Positions 16,372 to 23,756 of a stretch of DNA of 64,000 nucleotides are shown here, one piece after another; position 1 is the stretch's first letter; each line of letters begins with the position of its first letter. The notes under the pieces were generated by a model that was not told where the DNA came from, made no database searches, and was given only the letters and a program-made list of their open reading frames with translations. The position numbers and the translations under genes were made by a program. Origin of the DNA: Amycolatopsis deserti (GTDB taxonomy: Bacteria > Actinomycetota > Actinomycetes > Mycobacteriales > Pseudonocardiaceae); NCBI RefSeq assembly GCF_014653945.1, contig NZ_BNAU01000011.1, positions 1 through 64,000 on the forward strand, written 5' to 3'.

Positions 16372-17115
16372 TCAGCGCCGCTGCAGCGATTCGAGCAGGT
16401 TGCGGGCCACCACGGCGAGCTTGGTGTTCGTCCGCTGCGATTCCTCGACCAGCCGGGTGAACGCCTCGTCCGCGCTGCACCCGTGGATCGCCATCAACAC
16501 GCCCTTGGCCTGGTCGATCTCGGCGCGCGAAGTCAGCGCCGTCTCCAGTTGGGCGATCTTGCGTTGCGTGGCCGCCCAGCGGCGGGCGTTGGTGAACGCT
16601 TCGCACGCGGCGGTGGTGAACAGGCGCATCACCTGCTCGTCGTAGTCGTCGAAGGCGCGGGCGGTGAAGCTGTACATGTCGAGCCCGCCCACGACCTCGT
16701 CCTCTCCGCCGGACTCGCCGGGCAGCAAGACCGGCACGGACAGGTAGGTGTTGATGCCGGCCTCCTTGGCCGAGGCGGTGAACTCCGGCCACTCCGCCTC
16801 GTGCTCGCCGACGATGGCGCGCACCGGGTGCCGCTGGGTGGCGGCCTCGACGCACGGGCCGCGGCGCGTCCGGTACTGGCACTCGTCGATGCCGATGATG
16901 CCCTCGTCGGTGGCCGCGAGCGTGTAGAGGTGGCCGTCCTCGGCCACGGCGGTGATCGTCGCGGCGTCGGCGTCGGGCAGGGTCGCCACGGCGCTCTCGG
17001 CGATGCCCTTCGCGATGTCCTCGAGCGGCTGGGTGGCCGCCTGTCCCCGCAGATCCTCCAGCGCCGCCGTCACGTGGTCGAGGCGCGCGAGCTGATCAGC
17101 GCGGTCTTCGGTCAT
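16372..17115 (-). CDS. GAF-ANTAR transcription antitermination regulator
   Basis: 247 aa. GAF domain about 25-170 and ANTAR RNA-binding domain about 185-245 (TSRAEIDQAKGVLMAIHGCS with the conserved Ala/Gly-Val-Leu-Met helix). ANTAR proteins bind paired hairpins and prevent termination. GAF-ANTAR proteins of this type are common in mycobacteria and relatives. ATG 17115 is chosen because upstream in-frame sequence is unlike the family. Signal and target RNAs are unknown. Confidence 0.85.
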   Translation of the reverse strand: MTEDRADQLARLDHVTAALEDLRGQAATQPLEDIAKGIAESAVATLPDADAATITAVAEDGHLYTLAATDEGIIGIDECQYRTRRGPCVEAATQRHPVRAIVGEHEAEWPEFTASAKEAGINTYLSVPVLLPGESGGEDEVVGGLDMYSFTARAFDDYDEQVMRLFTTAACEAFTNARRWAATQRKIAQLETALTSRAEIDQAKGVLMAIHGCSADEAFTRLVEESQRTNTKLAVVARNLLESLQRR

Positions 17116-17279
17116 GGCCGGCGGGTACCCGGAGCCGCGGACGCATAACCGGGAGCCTTGCGGGACGCGCTCACAGGTACCGCTGGAACCAGCGGCTATG
17201 GAAGCGCGCGCAGCAGGTTTCCCGTCGGCGAGGCGGGGCATCGGCGGAGTCCGGACTCCGCGGCGCCTACCCTGGTGGG

Positions 17280-17870
17280 GTGTTCGTGAAGATCTGCGGC
17301 CTGCGCACCGAGGCCGACGTGGAGTGCGCGGTGACGGCCGGGGCCGACGCGGTCGGGTTCGTCCTCACCGCGAGCCCCCGGCAGGTCACTGTCGAGGAGG
17401 CGACGCGCCTGGTGGCCGCCGTGCCGCCGGAGGTGCTCAGCGTGGGGGTGTTCCTCGGGATGCCGGTCGCCGAAGTCCGGGACGTCGCCGTCAAGACCGG
17501 CTTGGGCGCGGTCCAGCTGCACGGCGCCGGGTACACGGCCGGCGACTTCGCCGCGCTCGCCGGCCTCGGGGTGCGGCTGGTGCGGGCGACGTCGACCGCG
17601 GGCGAGCGGGTCGAGGTCGGGGCGTTCGGCGAGGAGATGCTGATCCTCGACTCGCCGCGGGCCGGGTCGGGGGAGCAGTGGGGCTGGTCGCAGCTGCGCG
17701 GCCAGACCGGACGGTGGCTGCTGGCGGGCGGGCTGCGGCCGGACAACGTCACCGAGGCGATCGAGACCGTGCGCCCGTGGGGAGTCGACGTGTCCAGCGG
17801 CGTGGAGTCCACCCGCGGCACGAAGGACCACGGACTGATCCGAGACTTCCTCGCCGCGGCGCGGCGCTGA
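17280..17870 (+). CDS. trpF: Phosphoribosylanthranilate isomerase
   Basis: 196 aa TIM barrel catalysing the Amadori rearrangement in tryptophan synthesis. It has the N-terminal FVKICGLR with the catalytic cysteine, VGVF strand 3, the VQLHG motif, GWSQL, WLLAGGLRPDNV as phosphate loop and GVDVSSGVE with the catalytic aspartate and second phosphate loop. Length is typical. It stands alone with no trp genes beside it. Many actinobacteria lack trpF and rely on the bifunctional PriA, so a dedicated enzyme is notable. GTG start. Confidence 0.9.
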   Translation: MFVKICGLRTEADVECAVTAGADAVGFVLTASPRQVTVEEATRLVAAVPPEVLSVGVFLGMPVAEVRDVAVKTGLGAVQLHGAGYTAGDFAALAGLGVRLVRATSTAGERVEVGAFGEEMLILDSPRAGSGEQWGWSQLRGQTGRWLLAGGLRPDNVTEAIETVRPWGVDVSSGVESTRGTKDHGLIRDFLAAARR

Positions 17871-17888
17871 CAGCGGCCCCGGGAAACC

Positions 17889-17925
17889 GGGCGGCCGGTG
17901 CGCCCCCGGAAGGCACCGGCCGCCC
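17889..17925. terminator. Convergent hairpin between trpF and the 615-aa membrane gene
   Basis: A perfect 13-bp stem (GGGCGGCCGGTGC / GCACCGGCCGCCC) with an 11-base loop sits exactly between two convergent stop codons. It has no T-run on either side but is positioned to serve both genes. Confidence 0.7.
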
Positions 17926-17930
17926 GTGTG

Positions 17931-19778
17931 TCACCTGCTGCCGACCCGCACCCGCCGCGTGGGGGAGGGTGCGCCGCCCGCGGCGGAGGTGTACAGCCAG
18001 GCGAACAGGGCCCACATGCCGCCGAACACGAGGCCCACCAGCACGTACGCCACGGTCCAGAGCACGAGCGGCGTGTCGGTCTTGCGTTCGCGCTGCAGGA
18101 ACTTGATCTCCGACATGAACGGGCGCGGCCCGGACGTCGCGGTGATCTCGCCGGCGTTCGCGGCCGGGTCGGCGGGTGCGTAGATCGGGGCGATCGCCAT
18201 CACCCGCGTTCCGTAGTGCACGCGGATCCCCGTCTTCCACTGCCCGAACACCGGCAGCGGCTGGGTCGTCCGGTACGTGCCCTCCGCCGTCTTCTCCAGC
18301 GGCGCGCTGTAGAAGTCCCCGCCCTGCCAGGAAAAACCGTTGAGCCACATCGGATCGGACACCAGGTCCGCCCGGTTGATCGTCACCGTCGCGGTCACCC
18401 ACCGCGGCTGCCCGCCGCCGTGCGGGTTCGAGATCGGCAGGCTCTGGCCCGTCTCGCTGAGCTGGATGTTCGCCACCAGGTCGGCAGGCGGATCGGCCGG
18501 CGGGATGACCGCCGCGGACAGCCCCACCGCCACGAGCGCCCCCACGAGCCCGCCCAGGTGCCGCGTCCGGAACCGCACCGCGGGCGCGCCCGACGGCGCC
18601 GGGTCCGACGCCCGGCGCGCCGCCACCGCCTCCACCCGCTGGTACTGCCACACCCCGATCAGCGCCCCGGCCAGCGACGCTGCCGTGCCCCACAGCACGA
18701 ACGTGTCCATGTGGGACAGTGGCCAGGGGTCGGGCATCAGCCACTGCGAGAACGCCCACTCGCCGAACATGCCGAGCACCCCGCTCGCCAGGCCGGCCAC
18801 CACGGCGAACGCGTACCCCCGCCGCCCGCGCAGCAGGATCGCCACCACCTCGATGACCACGGCCTCCGCCGCGTACGGCAGCAGCAGCGCCACGTGCAGG
18901 TCGTTGACCAGCGGCAGCACCGCGAACACCGCCCGCGTCACCAGCACCACGACCACCACCAGCAGCGCCCCGCCGGGCCCGCCCGCGAGCCGCCCGTAGA
19001 CCAGCGTCCAGCTGCCGATCAGCCCGACCAGCACCACCTGGGCGAGCATCGGGAACTGCGGCACCCCGAGGTCGAACTCCATCAGGAACGCCGACGCGCC
19101 CATCAGCCAGGCGCCCGCGAGCAGCGGCCCGAGCAGGCGCACCACCGGCCCGCGCGCGCCGACCTGCCGCGCCTCGCCCAGCAGCAGCTGCAGGCCGATC
19201 ACCACGCCGACACCGCCGCCGATCATCAGCACGTGCGTCGGGCCCCACTCGGTGACGTCCTGGCCGAACAGCCGGTGCCACACGTCGTCCAGCGGGAACC
19301 CGGCGATGCCCACCAGGCCGGTCGCCATCATCTGGATGCTGCCCATCGGCGCGCGCCAGTGCGGCCCGATCGGGAACGTGCGCACCGGCAGCTTCCCCTT
19401 CGCCAGCGCGGCGCTGAGCACGCCGCTGGCGAAGATGCCCATCAGTCCGAAGTAGATCGGGTAGTGCGACGGGTTGGCCAGCGGCCCCTCGTCGCGGCCG
19501 AGTTCCATGTGGATCGGCACGTCCCAGTAGACGCCGATCAGCGCGGCCATCCCGGACACGAACGCGACGAACATCGGCAGCGCCGCCCACCGGGGCAACC
19601 CGCTCAGCCCGGCCGAGAAGTCGGAGAGCCTGCCGACGACCGTCGTGCGGCCCGCGCGCTCCCGGATGACGAACACGGCGAGCGGCAGGAAGATCACGAA
19701 GAACATCAGGCCCGCGATGACGATCTGGCCGAGCGCGGCCCCGCCCGCGGGTGGGCTGGACTCCTGGGCGACGAGCAC
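17931..19778 (-). CDS. Polytopic membrane protein with C-terminal extracytoplasmic domain
   Basis: 615 aa, GTG start. About 10-12 hydrophobic segments span residues 15-440, then a roughly 140-residue outer domain (about 440-575) and a final membrane helix (about 580-605). The outer domain contains GTYRTTQPLPVFGQWKTGIR, a pattern like the FixH/YtkA beta-sandwich seen in copper-related proteins. Histidines lie near membrane faces (GPTHVLMIGG, SHMDTFVLWG). It is divergent from a cupredoxin-like lipoprotein gene and probably works with it. I do not recognise a characterised homologue. Confidence 0.7.
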   Translation of the reverse strand: MLVAQESSPPAGGAALGQIVIAGLMFFVIFLPLAVFVIRERAGRTTVVGRLSDFSAGLSGLPRWAALPMFVAFVSGMAALIGVYWDVPIHMELGRDEGPLANPSHYPIYFGLMGIFASGVLSAALAKGKLPVRTFPIGPHWRAPMGSIQMMATGLVGIAGFPLDDVWHRLFGQDVTEWGPTHVLMIGGGVGVVIGLQLLLGEARQVGARGPVVRLLGPLLAGAWLMGASAFLMEFDLGVPQFPMLAQVVLVGLIGSWTLVYGRLAGGPGGALLVVVVVLVTRAVFAVLPLVNDLHVALLLPYAAEAVVIEVVAILLRGRRGYAFAVVAGLASGVLGMFGEWAFSQWLMPDPWPLSHMDTFVLWGTAASLAGALIGVWQYQRVEAVAARRASDPAPSGAPAVRFRTRHLGGLVGALVAVGLSAAVIPPADPPADLVANIQLSETGQSLPISNPHGGGQPRWVTATVTINRADLVSDPMWLNGFSWQGGDFYSAPLEKTAEGTYRTTQPLPVFGQWKTGIRVHYGTRVMAIAPIYAPADPAANAGEITATSGPRPFMSEIKFLQRERKTDTPLVLWTVAYVLVGLVFGGMWALFAWLYTSAAGGAPSPTRRVRVGSR

Positions 19779-19897
19779 GGTGGACCTTCCTCGATGAAGC
19801 CGGGCATGCGTGCTACCCGAAGTAACTGTTACCGTTGGTCACATACTTTACGGGGTCCCGGACGCAACGGACAAGCCGGGCGGAGGAAGGACGGGGA

Positions 19898-20251
19898 ATG
19901 CGCAGGTTCGTCGTGGCCGCGCTGGCGACGATGCTGGTGGCGACCGGGTGCGGGAGCACGGCGCCCCAGCAGCAGGCCGGTGCCGGGCCGGAGGTGGCGA
20001 AGTTCGTCGTGACCGGCGGGAAACGCACCTCCGGGCCGGACCGCGTCGAGGTCGCGGCCGGCCGGACGGTGACCATCGAGGTGACCACCGACGCGCCGGA
20101 CGAGCTGCACGTGCACGGCTACGACCGCAAGGCCGACGTGACGGCCGGCCAGCCGGCCGCGGTCACCTTCACCGCGGACATCCCCGGCGTGTTCGAGGTC
20201 GAGTTGCACCACAGCGGGGCCGCGCTGACCGAACTCCGGGTGACCGCGTGA
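19898..20251 (+). CDS. Cupredoxin-like lipoprotein
   Basis: 117 aa. Signal peptide with lipobox MLVATGC (Cys about 20), then a single beta-sandwich about 35-117 (VEVAAGRTVTIEVTTDAPDEL, VTFTADIPGVFEVEL) of the EfeO/cupredoxin-like type. Histidines in ELHVHGYD and VELHHSG could bind metal; there is no cysteine in the usual copper-site loop. ATG 19898 has GGAGGAAGG upstream. It overlaps the next gene by 4 bases (GTGA), so the two are coupled. Confidence 0.75.
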   Translation: MRRFVVAALATMLVATGCGSTAPQQQAGAGPEVAKFVVTGGKRTSGPDRVEVAAGRTVTIEVTTDAPDELHVHGYDRKADVTAGQPAAVTFTADIPGVFEVELHHSGAALTELRVTA

Positions 20252-21477
20252 TCCTCGCCCACGGTCTCGGCGGGCGTTCCGACCTGCCGGTCCCGCTGTG
20301 GCTCGCGCTCTACGCCGGCGCTGCCGCGGTGCTGGTGTCGTTCTTCGCGCTCACCGCGCTGTGGAAGCAGCCGAAGCTGCGCGGCGCGCGGGCCGGGCTC
20401 GCCTGGCCGCGGGCGCTCGAGCGGATCGCCGACGCCCGCGCGACGCGAATCGCGCTGCGCCTGCTCGGGCTGGCTCTGTTCGCTCTGTTCCTGGTGTTCG
20501 CCTGGACCGGCCCGGACGACTCGGCGGACAACCCGGCGGCCGCCTGGTTCTACGTGTGGTTCTGGGTCGGGCTCGTGCCGCTTTCGGTGCTGTGCGGGCC
20601 GGTCTGGCGGCTGGTGAATCCACTGCGGACACTCTCCGCGCTGTTCCCGGGCCGCCGCCCGGTGCCGCGGTGGGGGTTCTTCCCGGCGATCGCGGGGCTG
20701 GTCGCCTTCCTGTGGCTGGAACTGGTCCACCCGCATTCGGACTCCCCGCGCGCGATCGCGGTGTTCGTCACCGCCTACGCGCTCGTGCACGTCGTGGCCG
20801 GCGCGGTGTTCGGGCCGCGCTGGTTCGACCGCGGCGACGGGTTCGAGGTCTATTCGGCGCTGATCGCCGCGCTGTCACCGTGGGGCCGCCGGGCGGACGG
20901 GCGGCTGGTGCTGCGCAACCCGCTCGACGGCCTGCGCACCCTGGAACGCGAGCGGGGCCTGACGCCGTTCGTGCTGGTGGTGCTGGGCTCGACGGCGTTC
21001 GACGGGCTGACCCGGCTGCCGTTCTGGGGCGAGGCGACCCGCGACGGCGACCGCGTCCTGCTGGGCACGGCCGGTCTGGCGGCGGCGATCGCGCTCACTG
21101 CGCTGGCCTACGCGGGCGCCATCCACCTGACCCGGCCGTACCTGCGGCGCGCGGTCACCGGCGCCTACGACACGTTCGCGCCTTCGCTGGTGCCGATCAT
21201 GGTCGGCTACACGATCGCGCACTACTTCTCGTTCGCGGTGTTCGAGGGGCAGCGCGGATTCGGCGGCGGGGTGGACTACACCGTGGTCTCCGCGGCGGCG
21301 ATCGCGTTCGTGCAGATCGCCGGGATCGTGGCCGGGCACGTTCTGGCGGTGACCTCGGCGCACGACCGTGCGCTCGGCGTGCTGCGGGGCGGTTATGCGA
21401 AGGTGGGGCAGTACCCGATGCTCGCCGTGATGGTGCTCTACACGGCGGTGGGCATCGCGCTGGTCTCGGGAGCGTGA
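20248..21477 (+). CDS. Polytopic membrane protein, partner of the cupredoxin-like lipoprotein
   Basis: 409 aa with about ten hydrophobic segments. It opens with AHGLGGRSDLPVPLWLALYAG, a conserved start of an uncharacterised actinobacterial family. Other marks are WRLVNPLRTL in a cytoplasmic loop and a late YTIAHYFSFAVFEGQRGFG with histidine inside a helix. GTG at 20248 overlaps the preceding stop. I infer one membrane complex with the lipoprotein and the divergent 615-aa protein, possibly handling copper; the sequence alone does not prove this. Confidence 0.72.
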   Translation: MILAHGLGGRSDLPVPLWLALYAGAAAVLVSFFALTALWKQPKLRGARAGLAWPRALERIADARATRIALRLLGLALFALFLVFAWTGPDDSADNPAAAWFYVWFWVGLVPLSVLCGPVWRLVNPLRTLSALFPGRRPVPRWGFFPAIAGLVAFLWLELVHPHSDSPRAIAVFVTAYALVHVVAGAVFGPRWFDRGDGFEVYSALIAALSPWGRRADGRLVLRNPLDGLRTLERERGLTPFVLVVLGSTAFDGLTRLPFWGEATRDGDRVLLGTAGLAAAIALTALAYAGAIHLTRPYLRRAVTGAYDTFAPSLVPIMVGYTIAHYFSFAVFEGQRGFGGGVDYTVVSAAAIAFVQIAGIVAGHVLAVTSAHDRALGVLRGGYAKVGQYPMLAVMVLYTAVGIALVSGA

Positions 21478-21924
21478 ATGCGTGAGCGGATGATCCTGGC
21501 CCACCAGGGCGGGTGGGACGAAACCCTCATCATCATCGGGCCGATCGCGATCATCGTGGTGCTGATCGTGGTCGCCCGCCGCCAGGCCCCTCCACCGGAG
21601 GAGCCGGGCGAGGACGCGCCGTCAGCGGAGCAGACGGGCGATGAGGCCGGTGACGACGAGCCAGAAGACCGCCGCCAGACCGTAGTTGACCAGCACGTTG
21701 AGCTGCCCGTTCGCGATCGGGAAGAGACCGGGGAAGAACAGCGCGAGCGGCTGGGCGATGGAATCGATGAAACGGTAGAAGGCGTTCGCCGTGTTGGCGC
21801 CGGCCAGGACCAGGACGATGTAGATCGCCTCGACGAGCGCGAACAGCGCCCCGATCCCGGTGACCACCCTGGCGGCGGTGCCGCGTCCACGGTAGATACC
21901 CGTTCTGGCCATGCGAAGGAGTAA
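21478..21924 (+). CDS. Small single-pass membrane protein with antisense-overlapping acidic tail
   Basis: ATG directly follows the preceding stop. Residues 1-35 (MILAHQGGWDETLIIIGPIA, then IVVLIVVARR) form a short outer N-terminus and one membrane helix, fitting a small subunit of the upstream membrane genes. From about codon 49 the frame runs antisense through the whole YggT-like gene on the other strand and ends at 148 aa, with a tail rich in Asp, Glu and Arg. The first 45 residues are believable; whether the tail is translated is doubtful. Confidence 0.45.
   Translation: MRERMILAHQGGWDETLIIIGPIAIIVVLIVVARRQAPPPEEPGEDAPSAEQTGDEAGDDEPEDRRQTVVDQHVELPVRDREETGEEQRERLGDGIDETVEGVRRVGAGQDQDDVDRLDEREQRPDPGDHPGGGAASTVDTRSGHAKE
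21622..21912 (-). CDS. YggT-like small membrane protein
   Basis: 96 aa with two to three hydrophobic segments (VVTGIGALFALVEAIYIVLVL, then LNVLVNYGLAAVFWLVVTGL). NAFYRFIDSIAQPLALFFPGL between them resembles YggT-family proteins. Codon-position GC bias supports this strand. It lies inside the antisense tail of the plus-strand small membrane gene. Function unknown. Confidence 0.72.
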   Translation of the reverse strand: MARTGIYRGRGTAARVVTGIGALFALVEAIYIVLVLAGANTANAFYRFIDSIAQPLALFFPGLFPIANGQLNVLVNYGLAAVFWLVVTGLIARLLR

Positions 21925-21964
21925 CCCGCTTCGCGAAAAATCAAACCCGATCGGGTGATGTCGG

Positions 21965-22162
21965 TCAGCGTTTCTCGTTCGGGATGAAGACCCACAGCGC
22001 CAGGTAGAGCAGGAACTGCGGTCCGGGAAGCAGGCAGGACAGCACGAACAGCAGGCGCACCGTGCGGGGCTTCCAGCCGAGGCGGTGGGCCAGGCCGGCG
22101 CACACCCCGGCGATCACCCGGTCGTGCCGGGACCTGGTCAGTGTCGTCGTTGTCGTCGTCAT
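21965..22162 (-). CDS. PspC domain protein
   Basis: 65 aa. A short threonine-rich start is followed by the PspC motif RVIAGVCAGLAHRLGW and RTVRLLFVLSCLLPGPQFLLYLALWVFIP, one or two membrane helices. PspC proteins sit in the inner membrane and take part in envelope-stress signalling; no pspA is adjacent. ATG 22162 fits the domain start. Confidence 0.85.
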   Translation of the reverse strand: MTTTTTTLTRSRHDRVIAGVCAGLAHRLGWKPRTVRLLFVLSCLLPGPQFLLYLALWVFIPNEKR

Positions 22163-22226
22163 GCCTCCACGATGCTCCCGCGTGGTGCGGCGCGCATCGG
22201 TGGAAACCCCCGAATCATCCCTGGGG

Positions 22227-23036
22227 TCAGCCCCAGTGCGCCGTCCGGGCGAAGTCCGCGAAGTCACGCGGCGGACGGCCCAGCACGCGCCGCACGTCGT
22301 CGGTCACGGACTCGTTGCGGCCGTCCAGCTCCTCGGCCAGCAGCTCGCTCAACCGCCCCGCGAACTCCGGCTCCACGCCGGCCGCGACGAGGCCGGCCGC
22401 GAACTCCGCGGCGCTGACCGGCACGTACCGCACCGGCCGGCCGAGCGCGGCCGAGATCTCCGCCGCGGCCTCGGCGAACGTGAGCAGCCGCGGCCCGGTG
22501 ATCTCGTGCACCCGCCCCGCGTGCCCGTCCTCGGTCAGCGCCCTCGTCGCGACGTCCGCGATGTCGTCGGCGTCGATGAACGGCTCCGACACGCCGCCGG
22601 CCGGGAACGCGAACTCGCCGGCCACCACCGACTCGGCGAGGAAGTCCTCGCTGAAGCTCTGCGCGAAGAAGCTCGCCCGCACGACCGTCCACTCCGGACC
22701 GGCGTCCTGGATCGCTTCTTCGCTTCGCCGCGCGCCTTCCTCACCGCGGCCGGTCAGCAGCACCAGCCGCCGCACGCCCTGCTCGCCGGCCTGACGGGCC
22801 AGCGCGCCGATCTTCGGCGCCGCGTCGGGGAAACCGGCGTCCGGCGCGTAGGTCACGTACGCCGCCGGGACGTCCTTCAGCGCCGGTTCCCACGTGCCCG
22901 GCTCGTCCCAGTCGAACCCGGTGGACCGCGCCGCGATCCGCACCTGCTCGCCGCGCGCCCGCAACCTGTCCGCGACCCGTCGTCCCGTCTTGCCCGTTCC
23001 GCCGATCAGCGCCCGCGGCGCCTTCCTCCTCCGCAC
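22227..23036 (-). CDS. NAD(P)-binding (NmrA-like) oxidoreductase, 5' end altered
   Basis: 269 aa if it starts at GTG 23036. Atypical SDR/NmrA fold: IGGTGKTGRRVADRL dinucleotide motif, LVLLTGRGEEGA, and SFFAQSFSEDFL, typical of the quinone-reductase-like QOR2/NmrA group. The family normally begins Met plus 3-6 residues before GGTGKTG. Here the frame instead runs into RRRKAPRALIGG without a standard start, and the same DNA encodes the beginning of the divergent AraC remnant. Expression is therefore uncertain. The body of the protein is intact. Confidence 0.7.
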   Translation of the reverse strand: MRRRKAPRALIGGTGKTGRRVADRLRARGEQVRIAARSTGFDWDEPGTWEPALKDVPAAYVTYAPDAGFPDAAPKIGALARQAGEQGVRRLVLLTGRGEEGARRSEEAIQDAGPEWTVVRASFFAQSFSEDFLAESVVAGEFAFPAGGVSEPFIDADDIADVATRALTEDGHAGRVHEITGPRLLTFAEAAAEISAALGRPVRYVPVSAAEFAAGLVAAGVEPEFAGRLSELLAEELDGRNESVTDDVRRVLGRPPRDFADFARTAHWG

Positions 23037-23652
23037 CCAGCTGGCGCCGCCGTGGTCGATGCGGATCCAGGACGAGGCGCCGCTGACACTCGTCGCCGTG
23101 CTGCGCGGCAGCGCTTGGGTGCGCTTCGACGACGGCGCCACCCGCGAGCTCACCGCCGGGGACGTGGCGGTGCTGCGCGGCCCCGAGCAGGTCTGCACCA
23201 CCCCGGCCGGGCAGGAGGTCGTGATGACCGGCCTCGGCCTGCGCACCTGGGGCAACGACCCGGACGGCCCGACCACGCTGCTCGTCGGCACGTACCAGCT
23301 CAGCGGCGAGGTCAGCCGCCGCCTGCTCGGCGCCGAGATCTCCCGCGACGAGCCGGGCCAGGAGGCCGTCCTCGACCGGCTCCTCGACCTGCTGCTCATC
23401 GACGTGCTGCGGAAGTGGTTCGCCGGCCCCGGATCGGGCCCGTGGTACCGCGCCTACGCCGATCCGGTCGTCGGCCGGGCACTACGGCTGCTGCAGCACC
23501 GCCCGGAACACCCGTGGACCGTCGCCACGCTCGCCGCCGTCGCCCGCCGCGTCGGCTACTCGAGCCCGTTCGCGCTCAGCGCCGCGTTCAAACGAGCTCA
23601 CGGGGTGAGCCCGCAGCGGCACCGGCAGGGAGCGGCCGCTCGTCCGGGGTGA
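23011..23652 (+). pseudogene. AraC-family regulator remnant (cupin_6 + partial HTH)
   Basis: The frame is recognisable from ARGAFLLR (23011) to the stop at 23652, with ATG 23059 the first in-frame start inside it. It keeps the cupin opening PPWSMRIQDEAPLTLVAVLRG, DVAVLRGPE and RTWGNDPDGPT, the linker EPGQEAVLDRLLDLLLI, and the last helices RRVGYSSPFALSAAFKR. About 45 residues of the AraC HTH (first helix-turn-helix and linker helix) are missing between WTVATLA and VARRVGYSS, with shorter in-frame losses in the cupin. Specific DNA binding is unlikely. Confidence 0.6.
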
Positions 23653-23756
23653 AAGTCCACGGCGATGCCCGGCCGGCGCTCGAATCCACACGCGACCGCC
23701 GGGACGCGCACCGGCTAGGCTGCACCGGTGACGACGAGACCGGTGGCCGCCCGACC

